A stretch of DNA of 64,000 nt from Glycomyces sp040645615 (GTDB lineage: Bacteria; Actinomycetota; Actinomycetes; Mycobacteriales; Micromonosporaceae), in the NCBI RefSeq assembly GCF_040645615.1, contig NZ_JBEYYO010000013.1, positions 1 to 64,000 on the forward strand, in the 5' to 3' direction. Made by a program: the position numbers and the translations under genes. Below the pieces are notes generated by a model that saw only the letters and a program-made list of their open reading frames with translations, did not search any database and had not been told where the DNA came from. Shown piece after piece: positions 34,842 to 42,745 of the stretch (position 1 is its first letter; each line of letters opens with the position of its first letter).

Positions 34842-35801
34842 GTGCGCAACAAGATCCTCCCCGTCATCGTCCTCGCCGCGCTCCTGGCGCTCTTCCCGGT
34901 CCCGGCCTCGGCCGACCCCGACGAAGAAGCCCTCGAAGCCGACCTGGCCGACGCCATCACCGCCGTCAACGACGCCCAGGAACTGGTCGACGCCACCGAA
35001 GCGCGCGCCCAAGAACTCCAAACCCAGATCGACGAAACCCAGGCCAGGTTCGACGAACTCCAAACCGCCCTCGACGACTACGCGCTCTACCTCCACACCG
35101 AAGGCGACCTCCAACAGACCAACGCCGTCCTCTCCGCCGAAGACCCCCAGGACCTCATCGACGCCCTCACCTACACCGGGTTCCTCGGCAACGAACGGGC
35201 CGCGCTCCTGGCCGACGCCGGCGCCCTCCTGACCCAACTCGAAGCCGAACAAGCCGCCCACGCCGCCGAAGTCGAAGACGCCGCCGCCGCCCTCACCGCC
35301 GCCGAGAAAGCCCAAGAAGACCTCGAAGAAGAACTCGAAGACCTCCGCGCCGAACTGGCCGCGGGCCCAGGATCCGACGGCGGCGCACCCGCCGCCGACT
35401 CCGGCCCAGGCTCCGGCGGCTCCTGCACCGAAGACGACCCCACCACCTCCGGGTGCCTGACCCCGGCCACCCTCCACGTCTACAACGAGACCAAAGAAGC
35501 CGGCTTCGACCGCTACGTCTCCTGCTACCGCTCCGGCGGCGGCGGCGAACACCCCAAAGGCCGCGCCTGCGACTTCTCGGCCAACTCCAGCGGCTTCCAA
35601 GACACCGACGCCACCGGCGGCGACAAAGACTACGGCGACCGCCTCGCCGCCTGGTACGTCAACAACGCCTCCACCCTCGGCATCGAATACGTCATCTGGT
35701 ACCGCCAATTCTGGTCACCGGGCTCGGGCTGGCGCTCCTACTCCGGCGGCGGCACCCCCGCCGGCGACCACACCAACCACGTCCACGTCTCCGTCCGATA
35801 G
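34842..35801 (+). CDS. Secreted coiled-coil protein with an M15/ARB_07466-like C-terminal domain
   Basis: 319 residues: a Sec signal peptide (ILPVIVLAALLALFPVPASA), a long acidic coiled coil to about residue 180, a Gly/Ser/Pro linker, and a C-terminal domain of about 110 residues. That domain has EHPKGRACDFS and DHTNHVHVSV, the His/Asp/His pattern of the M15-related fold seen in VanY-like peptidases. It resembles actinobacterial cell-wall hydrolases such as RipA-like proteins in layout. Starts at GTG 34842. Its target, probably peptidoglycan, is inferred. The mdmpi-like gene follows 7 nt later. Confidence 0.85.
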   Translation: MRNKILPVIVLAALLALFPVPASADPDEEALEADLADAITAVNDAQELVDATEARAQELQTQIDETQARFDELQTALDDYALYLHTEGDLQQTNAVLSAEDPQDLIDALTYTGFLGNERAALLADAGALLTQLEAEQAAHAAEVEDAAAALTAAEKAQEDLEEELEDLRAELAAGPGSDGGAPAADSGPGSGGSCTEDDPTTSGCLTPATLHVYNETKEAGFDRYVSCYRSGGGGEHPKGRACDFSANSSGFQDTDATGGDKDYGDRLAAWYVNNASTLGIEYVIWYRQFWSPGSGWRSYSGGGTPAGDHTNHVHVSVR

Positions 35802-35808
35802 GAAACCC

Positions 35809-36447
35809 GTGACCGACCCGCGCACCCAATACCTCGCCGCCGCACCCACCGCACTCGACCTCATCGCGCACCCCCACGTCGCCGCCAAATGGACCGAGCC
35901 CTCCGCGCTCGAAGGCTTCACCGTCGGCGGCCTGACCGCCCACCTCGCACAACAGATCACCTCCGTGACCGCAGCACTCGCCGCCCCACCCACCGGCAAG
36001 GAAGTCGTCGGCCTCTACGAGCACTATGACCGCGCCGCCTGGCTCGCCGCAGACCTGGACAACGACTACAACACCAGCATCAGGGACGGCGGCCACACCG
36101 CCGCCGAAAGTGGCCCCGAAGCCGTCCACACCCAAGCCGCCGAGGCCCTCAAGGCCTTGGCCGAACAACTCCCGACCCTCGAGGGCGACTCGACCTCGGG
36201 CAACCCGCGCTGGCCGTACGCGACGACCCTCGACGACTTCCTCGCCACCCGCATCATGGAATTCGTCGTCCACACCGACGACCTCGCCTGCTCCGTCGGC
36301 CTCGACACCCCAAAGTTCGACCAGGACGCCTTCGACACCGCCGCGGCGATCCTCGCCCGTCTCGCGGCCAAACGCCACGGCCAGGCCGCCCTGGTCCGCT
36401 CCCTCGCCCGCGCCGAAAGAGCCCCAGCGGTCATCAGCGGCCTCTAA
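35809..36447 (+). CDS. Maleylpyruvate isomerase / DinB-like domain protein
   Basis: 212-residue helical-bundle protein of the mycothiol-dependent maleylpyruvate isomerase (DinB) superfamily. The N-terminal region has the WTEPSALEGFTVGGLTAHLAQQ helix with a metal His, and FVVHTDDLACSVGL supplies another, both typical of the family. These proteins catalyse mycothiol-dependent transfers or isomerisations in actinobacteria. It starts at GTG 35809 close behind the M15-like gene. The substrate is unknown. Confidence 0.82.
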   Translation: MTDPRTQYLAAAPTALDLIAHPHVAAKWTEPSALEGFTVGGLTAHLAQQITSVTAALAAPPTGKEVVGLYEHYDRAAWLAADLDNDYNTSIRDGGHTAAESGPEAVHTQAAEALKALAEQLPTLEGDSTSGNPRWPYATTLDDFLATRIMEFVVHTDDLACSVGLDTPKFDQDAFDTAAAILARLAAKRHGQAALVRSLARAERAPAVISGL

Positions 36448-36493
36448 CCGTATGCGAGACGACCACACGAAAAAGGCGGGTAAGGTCCCCGGC

Positions 36494-36937
36494 ATGGCCT
36501 CCCCGCCCGCACCCACCGTCCGCCGCGCCTTGATCGGCGCCGCCTGCCTCCTCGCCGTCGCCGCCGGACTCCTCGGCGCGGTCTGGGCCATCGGCTGGGC
36601 CCTCCAAGGCGGCCCCCAGCCCTCGGTCGAGACCGTCGCCTCCGCGACCCGCCTCGACCTGCCCCAAGGCACCGACATCGTCGACGCCGACCTCACCCAG
36701 ATGGAGACCCCCACCCCCGGCGACCGGGCCGAAGTCACCCTCGACCTCCCCGCCGAGGCCTTCGCCGACTTCATCGCCGACAACGGTTTCGACGCCCCGC
36801 TCGTAGCGGGAACGACCCCCACCGGCTACGCCTCAGGGATCATCCCCGCCGGATGCGACAGCGACATCTGCTGGTCGGGGACCCTCGTCGTCGCAGAGGA
36901 CACCATCACCGTCCGCCTCCAGATCACCCTCCTCTAA
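36494..36937 (+). CDS. Single-pass membrane protein of unknown function
   Basis: 147-residue protein: a short basic N-terminus, one membrane helix (ALIGAACLLAVAAGLLGAVWAIGWAL) and an extracytoplasmic domain of about 110 residues with two Cys (GCDSDICW) that could form a disulfide. No family recognised. TAAGGT ends 7 nt before ATG 36494, which favours it over ATG 36452 in the same frame. It is convergent with ogt, 8 bp apart. Confidence 0.65.
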   Translation: MASPPAPTVRRALIGAACLLAVAAGLLGAVWAIGWALQGGPQPSVETVASATRLDLPQGTDIVDADLTQMETPTPGDRAEVTLDLPAEAFADFIADNGFDAPLVAGTTPTGYASGIIPAGCDSDICWSGTLVVAEDTITVRLQITLL

Positions 36938-36945
36938 AAGGCGCG

Positions 36946-37440
36946 CTAGGCGAACAGGGCCGGCTCGCCCCGCTCCAGCGACAACAGCCGCTCCTTGCGC
37001 CACAAGCCCCCGGCATAGCCCGTGAGCTTCCCGTTCGCGCCGATCACCCGGTGACAGGGCACGATGATCGCGATCGGATTGCGCCCGTTCGCCAACCCCA
37101 CCGCCCGCACCGCCTTCGCATCCCCCAGCCGCTTGGCCACCTCCAGGTACGACCACGTCTCCCCGTAAGGGATCTGCGTCAACTGGGCCCACACTCGCTG
37201 CTGGAACGGCGTCCCGACCGCCGCCAACGGCAGATCGAACTCCTTGAGATCCCCGGCGAAATACGCCCCCAACTGCTCCACCGCAGCTTCGAGAACCGGC
37301 GTGGACTCCTGGGGCCCCCACGCGTCCTTGATCTCCTCAGGGCCCATGTTCACACACGTGAGGCCCTCCTCGGTCGCCGAAACCGCCAACAGCCCCAGCG
37401 GCGAGTCCATCGTCAGATGCCGCGCGTTCAATCCGTTCAT
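36946..37440 (-). CDS. ogt: Methylated-DNA--protein-cysteine methyltransferase
   Basis: Suicide repair protein that moves the alkyl group from O6-methylguanine to its own Cys. The active site is IVPCHRVIG (Cys129 of 164). The upstream helix-turn-helix FQQRVWAQLTQIPYGETWSYLEVAKRLG and the Asn hinge GLANGRNP are intact. ATG 37440 overlaps the last base of the ada-alkA stop (TGATG), so the two are coupled into one alkylation-repair operon; GTG 37443 is the alternative. Confidence 0.96.
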   Translation of the reverse strand: MNGLNARHLTMDSPLGLLAVSATEEGLTCVNMGPEEIKDAWGPQESTPVLEAAVEQLGAYFAGDLKEFDLPLAAVGTPFQQRVWAQLTQIPYGETWSYLEVAKRLGDAKAVRAVGLANGRNPIAIIVPCHRVIGANGKLTGYAGGLWRKERLLSLERGEPALFA

Positions 37441-38951
37441 CACACACTCACTTCCTCATTCGGTTCGGCCGGCCCAGCCGGCAATTCGTTCGTCGGGTGC
37501 GCACTGGAGGCCCACAAGTACTGCACCGCGTACGCCCGCCACGGCCGCCACGCCTGCGACCGGGCCTCCAGCGCCTTCCCCGTGCCCAGACCAAGCGCCT
37601 TCGCGCCCCGGATCACGCCCAGATCCTTCACCGGAAACGCATCGGGATCCCCAAGCGCCCGCATCGCGATCATCTCCACCGTCCACGGCCCCACCCCCGG
37701 CACCGCACCCAACGCCGCACGGGCCTTGACCCAATCCGCACCCGGACCCACCTCCACCGCACCATCGGCCAGCGCCCGCGCCAAGGCCAGCACCGTGGCC
37801 TTGCGGGTTTTGGGCATCGGCAGGTGGGCCGGGTCGGCTTCGGCCAGCGCCGCGGGGGAGGGGAACAGGCGACTGAGGCCGCCTTCGGGGTCGTCGACGG
37901 TCTCGCCGTAGGTCTCGGCGAGGCGTGCGGCGATGGTCGCGGCCGAGGAGGTCGCGATCTGCTGGCCGATGACGGCGCGGATCGCGTATTCGGGTCCGTC
38001 GGCTTTGCGTGGGACGCGTCTTCCTGGGGTCTTGGCGACCAGGGGCGCGAGTGCGGGGTCTGCGGCGAGGGCCTCGGTGGGTGCGTGGGGGTCGGCGTCG
38101 AGGTCGAGGGCTCGGCGGCAGCGGGCGACCGCGGCGGTCACGTCCCGCAGGTCGGCTACGCGCAGGCGGGCTTCTATGTAGCCCGGGCCCGGTCGCAGGG
38201 AGGCGATGCCTGGCCCGTTCGGTAGGCGCAGGGTGCGGCGGTAGGCGCCGTCTCGCCATTCTTCGACGCCGGGGGCCGCGGCGGCGGCGAGGTGTCCGAA
38301 CAGGTTCGAGGGTTCGAACGGGGTCCGGTAGGCCAGGCGCAGGGTGATCGCGCCGCCGCCGTGGGCGGGGCCTTTGGCTTTGGCCCGCAGTTCGGTCGGT
38401 GCGCATGCGAACACGTCGGCGACGACGCGGTTGAACGCCCTGATGGAGGCGAATCCGGCCGCGAAGGCGACTTGCCCCATGGGCAGGTCGGTGTTCTCGA
38501 TGAGGGTGCGTGCGACTTGGGCTCTTTGGGCTCTGGCCAGGGCCGCGGGGCCGGCGCCGACTTCGGCTGTGAGGAGGCGTTCGAGTTGGCGGAGCGAGTA
38601 GCCCAGGCGGGCGGCCAGTCCGGCGGCGCCTTCGCGGTCGACGACGCCTTCGCCGATGAGTCGCATGGCGCGGGCGCATACGTCGGTGCGCCAGTCCCAG
38701 GCCGGGGAGCCGGGGGAGGCGTCGGGGCGGCAGCGTTTGCATGCCCGGTAGCCGGCTTCTTGGGCCGCGGCCGCGGAGGCGTAGAAGCGTTGGTGTTCGC
38801 GTTTGGGTTTGACCGCGGGGCATGAGGGCCGGCAGTAGATGCGGGTGGAGGTGACCGCGAGGTAGACCCAGCCGTCGAAGCGGGCGTCCCTTCCGGCGAC
38901 GGCCGCTTGGAGCTGTGTCTCGTTGAAGGTGATGGCTCCGTGGTTGGTCAT
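37440..38951 (-). CDS. alkA: AdaA-AlkA fusion: alkylation sensor/regulator and DNA glycosylase
   Basis: 503-residue fusion. The N-terminal Ada domain has four zinc Cys (Cys40, Cys44, Cys71, Cys74 in YCRPSCPAVKP and ACKRCRPD), of which Cys40 would take the methyl group from phosphotriesters. An AraC helix-turn-helix domain follows (about 85-190), then an AlkA glycosylase with the helix-hairpin-helix and catalytic Asp (GVGPWTVEMIAMRALGDPDAFPVKDLG). The protein thus senses methylation, activates transcription and excises alkylated bases. A CAGTCT hexamer lies 7 nt before the ATG. It is followed by ogt. Confidence 0.94.
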   Translation of the reverse strand: MTNHGAITFNETQLQAAVAGRDARFDGWVYLAVTSTRIYCRPSCPAVKPKREHQRFYASAAAAQEAGYRACKRCRPDASPGSPAWDWRTDVCARAMRLIGEGVVDREGAAGLAARLGYSLRQLERLLTAEVGAGPAALARAQRAQVARTLIENTDLPMGQVAFAAGFASIRAFNRVVADVFACAPTELRAKAKGPAHGGGAITLRLAYRTPFEPSNLFGHLAAAAAPGVEEWRDGAYRRTLRLPNGPGIASLRPGPGYIEARLRVADLRDVTAAVARCRRALDLDADPHAPTEALAADPALAPLVAKTPGRRVPRKADGPEYAIRAVIGQQIATSSAATIAARLAETYGETVDDPEGGLSRLFPSPAALAEADPAHLPMPKTRKATVLALARALADGAVEVGPGADWVKARAALGAVPGVGPWTVEMIAMRALGDPDAFPVKDLGVIRGAKALGLGTGKALEARSQAWRPWRAYAVQYLWASSAHPTNELPAGPAEPNEEVSV

Positions 38952-39001
38952 GGGTTCAAGACTGCCCCGCGGGCCCGGCGATGGCTAGCCAGAATGCGAC
39001 A

Positions 39002-39973
39002 TCACGCTTCGGGGAGGTTGAGCCGGTCGACCGCTTCGCGGCTTCGGCGGGCGGGGCGGCGGTCGTAGCGGGCGGTGGTGGCCGGGGAGGCGTGGCCGAC
39101 CAGGGACTGGGTGATGGCCAGGTCGACGCCGGCGTCGAGGAGTTCGCCGATGAAGGTGCGGCGGAAGTCGTGGGGGGTGTGGCGTCGTTGTCCGGCTTCG
39201 ACGAGGCGTTTGGTGAGCAGGTCGGCGATGGCCTGGCCGGTCATGCCGGAGTATTGGTTGCCGGTTTTGCGGAGTGTGCCGGCTTTGTTGATGGGGCAGA
39301 ACAGGGCGCCGGGGCCGTTGCCGCGGACTTTCGTCCAGCGTTCGATGCGGGCTTGGGCGGCTTCGGTGACGTAGACGGCTCGTTCCTTGTTGCCTTTGCC
39401 GACGATGCGGATGGAGCGTTCTGCCGGGTCGTAGTCGGCCAGGCGCATCGAGGCGATTTCGGAGCGGCGGCATCCGGTGGAGTAGAGGGTGGCCAGGACG
39501 GCGGCGTCGCGGGCGCCGGCGGGGCCGGGGTCGGCGTCGCAGGCGTACAGGGCCGCGCCGAGCGCTTCGGCGTCGACTTGCTGGCCGACTGGGAGGCGGG
39601 TGGCTTTGACCGGTTGGAGGTCGCAGGCCCTTTGGTAGTCGTCGGCGGCCATCTGGTCGAGTCGCCATGCTTCTTTGAGGACACGGCGCAGGGCGGCGAG
39701 GTGCTTGTTGATGTAGGCCCCCGACCACCCGGAGTCGATCATGGCCGACCGCAGCCGCGAGGTGTGCTCATATCGGAGGAGGTGCCAGGGTTGGCCTTCT
39801 CCGGTGGTCTCGGGGTCGCCTGAGAGCAGCTGCGCGATGCGGTCGAGGCAGCCGCGCATGGTGCGTCTCGATTCGGCCGAGCCGAGCGAATCGAGGTAGG
39901 CCCGGTAGGGGTCTGCTCCCGCGTCGGTGGCGAGCGTGTGCCCGGTCCAGCCGGTGATCGCTCCAGAGGTCAT
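39002..39973 (-). CDS. Orphan tyrosine site-specific recombinase
   Basis: 323-residue phage-integrase-family recombinase. An N-terminal SAM-like domain (DPYRAYLDSLGSAESRRTMRGCL) is followed by the catalytic domain with Arg in STGCRRSEIASM, HxxR in TPHDFRRTF, His in VGHASP and the nucleophile Tyr in TARYDRR. All appear intact. No excisionase, tRNA, phage or conjugation gene is adjacent, and chromosomal XerC/D identity is not clear. The TACGCT 7 nt before ATG 39973 gives a leaderless start. It is flanked by ada-alkA and yjbQ. Confidence 0.9.
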   Translation of the reverse strand: MTSGAITGWTGHTLATDAGADPYRAYLDSLGSAESRRTMRGCLDRIAQLLSGDPETTGEGQPWHLLRYEHTSRLRSAMIDSGWSGAYINKHLAALRRVLKEAWRLDQMAADDYQRACDLQPVKATRLPVGQQVDAEALGAALYACDADPGPAGARDAAVLATLYSTGCRRSEIASMRLADYDPAERSIRIVGKGNKERAVYVTEAAQARIERWTKVRGNGPGALFCPINKAGTLRKTGNQYSGMTGQAIADLLTKRLVEAGQRRHTPHDFRRTFIGELLDAGVDLAITQSLVGHASPATTARYDRRPARRSREAVDRLNLPEA

Positions 39974-40049
39974 GCACCCCAGCGTAAACGACGGGTCCGA
40001 CTCGGGGCTGGAGGATCGGCGGGCCCCAGTTGTGGCAGGATGCTCGTTC

Positions 40050-40463
40050 ATGGCGTTCCACACCACCACCATCGACGTCCACACTGGACGACGTGAGGTC
40101 GTGCGCGACCTCACCGGCGAATGCGCGGCGTTCCTGACCGAATGCGGTGCCCGTGAAGGCCTGCTGAACGTGTTCGTGCCGCACGCGACCGCCGGGATCG
40201 CGGTCATCGAGACCGGCGCCGGATCCGATGAGGACCTGCTCGACGCCTTGGGGGACCTGCTGCCGCGCGCCGACCGGTGGCGCCACCAGCACGGTTCGAC
40301 CGGCCACGGCAGGGACCACGTCCTGCCCGCCTTCCTCGCCCCGCACGCCACGCTCCCGGTCATCTCCGGTCGCCTCGCTTTGGGCACGTGGCAGTCGGTG
40401 CTCTTGGTCGACACCAACCGCGACAACCCCGACCGCACGGTCCGGCTCAGCTTCCAAGGCTGA
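40050..40463 (+). CDS. yjbQ: YjbQ/UPF0047 family protein
   Basis: 137-residue protein of the YjbQ family, small trimeric enzymes reported to have weak thiamine-phosphate-synthase activity, with the physiological role open. Hallmarks: LLNVFVPHATAGIAVIETG, RDHVLPAFLAPHATLPVI, and LGTWQSVLLVDTNRDNPDRTV. The conserved His and Glu residues of the putative active site are present. CAGGAT ends 8 nt before the ATG. Divergent from the recombinase. Confidence 0.93.
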   Translation: MAFHTTTIDVHTGRREVVRDLTGECAAFLTECGAREGLLNVFVPHATAGIAVIETGAGSDEDLLDALGDLLPRADRWRHQHGSTGHGRDHVLPAFLAPHATLPVISGRLALGTWQSVLLVDTNRDNPDRTVRLSFQG

Positions 40464-40479
40464 ACCGGACCGCCTCGGC

Positions 40480-41439
40480 CTAGGCGGCGTCGCTCAAGCG
40501 CTGCCACTGCTCGGCGTCGAGCTGCAGATCGAACGCGGCGGCGACCTCGTCGAGCTGCGCGACCGACGACACCCCGACCAGCGGCACCACCGGCGCGTCG
40601 TGCCCGACGAGCCAGGCGAGCACCACCTGGTTGCGCGTCGCCCCGCACTCGGCGGCGACCTCGTCGAGGACGGCCAGGCGGGCGTCGGTCCCGGGGTGAC
40701 GGTAATGCTCCCCGAGCGGCTTGGCCGTGTACTGCCCCGACAGCAACGCCGAATACGTCAAGATCGCCATGCCCGGCGTGTTCGCCACGAAGTCCAGATC
40801 CGTGGCCGCCGCATGCACATGCCCGCCCTCCGGCAGCGCCGCCCCGGGGCGCGGCTGCAAATACGAGTACCGGTTCTGCATCGCCGTATAGGCGGCCGCA
40901 CCGGTCCGCTCGGCGATCGCCCGCGCCCGCTCCACACGCCACGCGGTGTGGTTCGACGCCCCCACCACGCGGGCCTTCCCCGAGACCACCGCCTTGTCGA
41001 ACCCGGCCACCGTCGACTCCAGCGGCGTGTCGCGGTCGTCGCGATGCGACCAGAACACGTCCACGAAGTCGGTGCCCAATCGCGCCAGCGACTCGTCCAA
41101 CGCCGCCTCGAGCCGCGCCTCGGTGAGCGGCTCGGAATACTCCAGGCCCCCGCCGGGCACGGTCGGACGCCGCCCGGCCTTGGTCCCCACCACCAGATCG
41201 GCCCGATTCCCCCGCGCCGCCATCCACCGGCCGAGCAGGAGCTCCGACTCGTCCCCGGTGCCCCCGTCGATCCAGAACATGTAGCAGTTCGCCGTGTCGA
41301 TGAAGTTCCCGCCCAACTCGACGAACCGGTCGAGAATCGCGAAACTCGTCGCCTCGTCCTGCACCCCGCCGAGCGCCATCGCCCCCAGACACAACCGCGA
41401 GACCTCGATACCCTCTGGCCCCAACTTGACGCGCTCCAT
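40480..41439 (-). CDS. Aldo/keto reductase
   Basis: 319-residue NAD(P)H-dependent oxidoreductase. The catalytic tetrad is traceable: Asp and Tyr in FIDTANCY, Lys in VVGTKAG, His in VFWSHRDD. The C-terminal NADP-binding region has VVPLVGVSSVAQLDE. The carbonyl substrate is unknown. ATG 41439 has AGGAGG upstream and matches the family start; a longer frame exists. It is divergently paired with a MerR regulator across a dyad operator, which suggests that MerR controls it. Confidence 0.92.
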   Translation of the reverse strand: MERVKLGPEGIEVSRLCLGAMALGGVQDEATSFAILDRFVELGGNFIDTANCYMFWIDGGTGDESELLLGRWMAARGNRADLVVGTKAGRRPTVPGGGLEYSEPLTEARLEAALDESLARLGTDFVDVFWSHRDDRDTPLESTVAGFDKAVVSGKARVVGASNHTAWRVERARAIAERTGAAAYTAMQNRYSYLQPRPGAALPEGGHVHAAATDLDFVANTPGMAILTYSALLSGQYTAKPLGEHYRHPGTDARLAVLDEVAAECGATRNQVVLAWLVGHDAPVVPLVGVSSVAQLDEVAAAFDLQLDAEQWQRLSDAA

Positions 41440-41482
41440 AGCGGTCCTCCTTCGTTCCTCGTGTGCGTCAAACGCTAGGACC

Positions 41483-41496
41483 TGGAGTGAACTCCA
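41483..41496. promoter_or_regulatory. Dyad operator between the reductase and MerR genes
   Basis: Perfect inverted repeat TGGAGT-GA-ACTCCA. Such dyads lie in the long spacer of MerR-family promoters. The site is 44 bp from the reductase ATG and 66 bp from the MerR GTG. Confidence 0.7.
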
Positions 41497-41561
41497 ACGC
41501 AAACCCGCAGGTTATGAGCCCGGTGCCGCACCCGATGCGCACCTGCGTATCCTCAATCGAC

Positions 41562-41942
41562 GTGGACACGACCGCACCGGCCTACACGATCGGCGAATGC
41601 GCCCGCCGCTCCGGCTTCACCATGGACACCCTCCGCTACTACGAACGCCTCGGCCTCATCGACGACGTCGCACGCACCCCCACCGGCCAGCGCCGATTCT
41701 CCGACGAGCACCTCGAATGGCTCGGCGTCCTCAAATGCCTGCGGGACACCGGCATGCCCGTCGAGCAGATGTGCCGCTTCGCCGACCTCGCCCGCTCCGG
41801 CGACCACACCATCGACGAACGCATCGCCCTCCTCGAAGACCACCGCACCGCCGTCGACGCCCGCATGGCCGACCTCGTCGCCAAACGCGACTACCTCCTG
41901 GGCAAGATCGACTACTACCGCTCCGTGCGCCCCCAGACGTAA
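41562..41942 (+). CDS. MerR family transcriptional regulator
   Basis: 126-residue regulator with the MerR helix-turn-helix (TIGECARRSGFTMDTLRYYERLGLI) at the N-terminus and a dimerisation coiled coil (EDHRTAVDARMADLVAKRDYLLGKIDYY) at the C-terminus. No Cys cluster, so metal sensing is unlikely; this branch usually senses small organic molecules or none. GTG 41562 is preceded by TATCCT 8 nt upstream. A longer frame begins at 41463 but spans the operator. Confidence 0.92.
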   Translation: MDTTAPAYTIGECARRSGFTMDTLRYYERLGLIDDVARTPTGQRRFSDEHLEWLGVLKCLRDTGMPVEQMCRFADLARSGDHTIDERIALLEDHRTAVDARMADLVAKRDYLLGKIDYYRSVRPQT

Positions 41943-41983
41943 ACGACTCGACCCCACCGGGACTGGGGCCGATACTCGAAGGC

Positions 41984-42745
41984 GTGCACCCCAGCAGCCA
42001 CGCCGAACTGATCGCCGAACGCCTCGCCGCCGCCCTCGCGCCGCAGGCGCTCGGCATCGCCCTGGTCGGCTCCGTCGCGGCCGGCACCGACCACCCCCAC
42101 TCCGACATCGACCTCATCTGCGCCACCGCCGAAAGCTCCGGGACCGAGATCCGCCAGGTCGAAGGCCGCATGGTCACCTTGACCCGCGCCACCCCCGCCG
42201 CGCTGGCCGCAGCCCTCACCAGCCCCCGCGACGCCGCACCCGCCGCCGCGGCCTGGCGCCGCGCCCGGATCCTCCACGACCCGGACGGGGTCCTCGCCAG
42301 CCTGCAAAAGGCCGCTGCGGCGTGGACGTGGGACGCGTTGGGCCCGGCCGCCGATGCCTGGGCCGCGATCGAACTGGTCGGCCTCGCCGAAGAGATCCAC
42401 AAGATCTGCGGCATGCTCACCCTCGGCCGCCCCCGCGCCGCGGCGGCCAACCGCCTCATCGTCACCCTCGCGCTCGCCGTCCCCTATGCCGCCGCGCACC
42501 GGATCTCGTACGACTCCGAGAACGACCTGTGGGACGCCCTCGCCGACCACGACCGGGCCTGGGCCGCCGCATGGGACACCGCCGCGGGCCTGACCCCCGC
42601 AGACCCGGCCAGCGCCGCATGCGCCGCACTGCGCCTCTACCGCATCGCCGCCACAGCACTCCGCGCCCACGCGACAGCAGCCGACCGGGCCCTCATCGAC
42701 ACCGCCACCGGCCTCGCCGAACGAACCATCGAGGAGCACTCTTGA
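41984..42745 (+). CDS. Nucleotidyltransferase-fold protein
   Basis: 253-residue protein with a minimal nucleotidyltransferase motif near the N-terminus: ALVGSVAAGTDHPHSDIDLICA, the GS plus DxD pattern of the Pol-beta-like fold. The rest is Ala-rich and helical, as in antibiotic- or small-molecule nucleotidyltransferases. It overlaps the next kinase gene by 4 bp (TTGA), so the two likely act together on a small molecule; this is inference from context. GATACT ends 7 nt before GTG 41984. Confidence 0.78.
   Translation: MHPSSHAELIAERLAAALAPQALGIALVGSVAAGTDHPHSDIDLICATAESSGTEIRQVEGRMVTLTRATPAALAAALTSPRDAAPAAAAWRRARILHDPDGVLASLQKAAAAWTWDALGPAADAWAAIELVGLAEEIHKICGMLTLGRPRAAAANRLIVTLALAVPYAAAHRISYDSENDLWDALADHDRAWAAAWDTAAGLTPADPASAACAALRLYRIAATALRAHATAADRALIDTATGLAERTIEEHS

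Noticed and set aside
39974..41392. Upstream extension of the recombinase frame to 796 codons
   Set aside because: The extension is antisense noise across yjbQ and the reductase; the TACGCT box and family start support ATG 39973.
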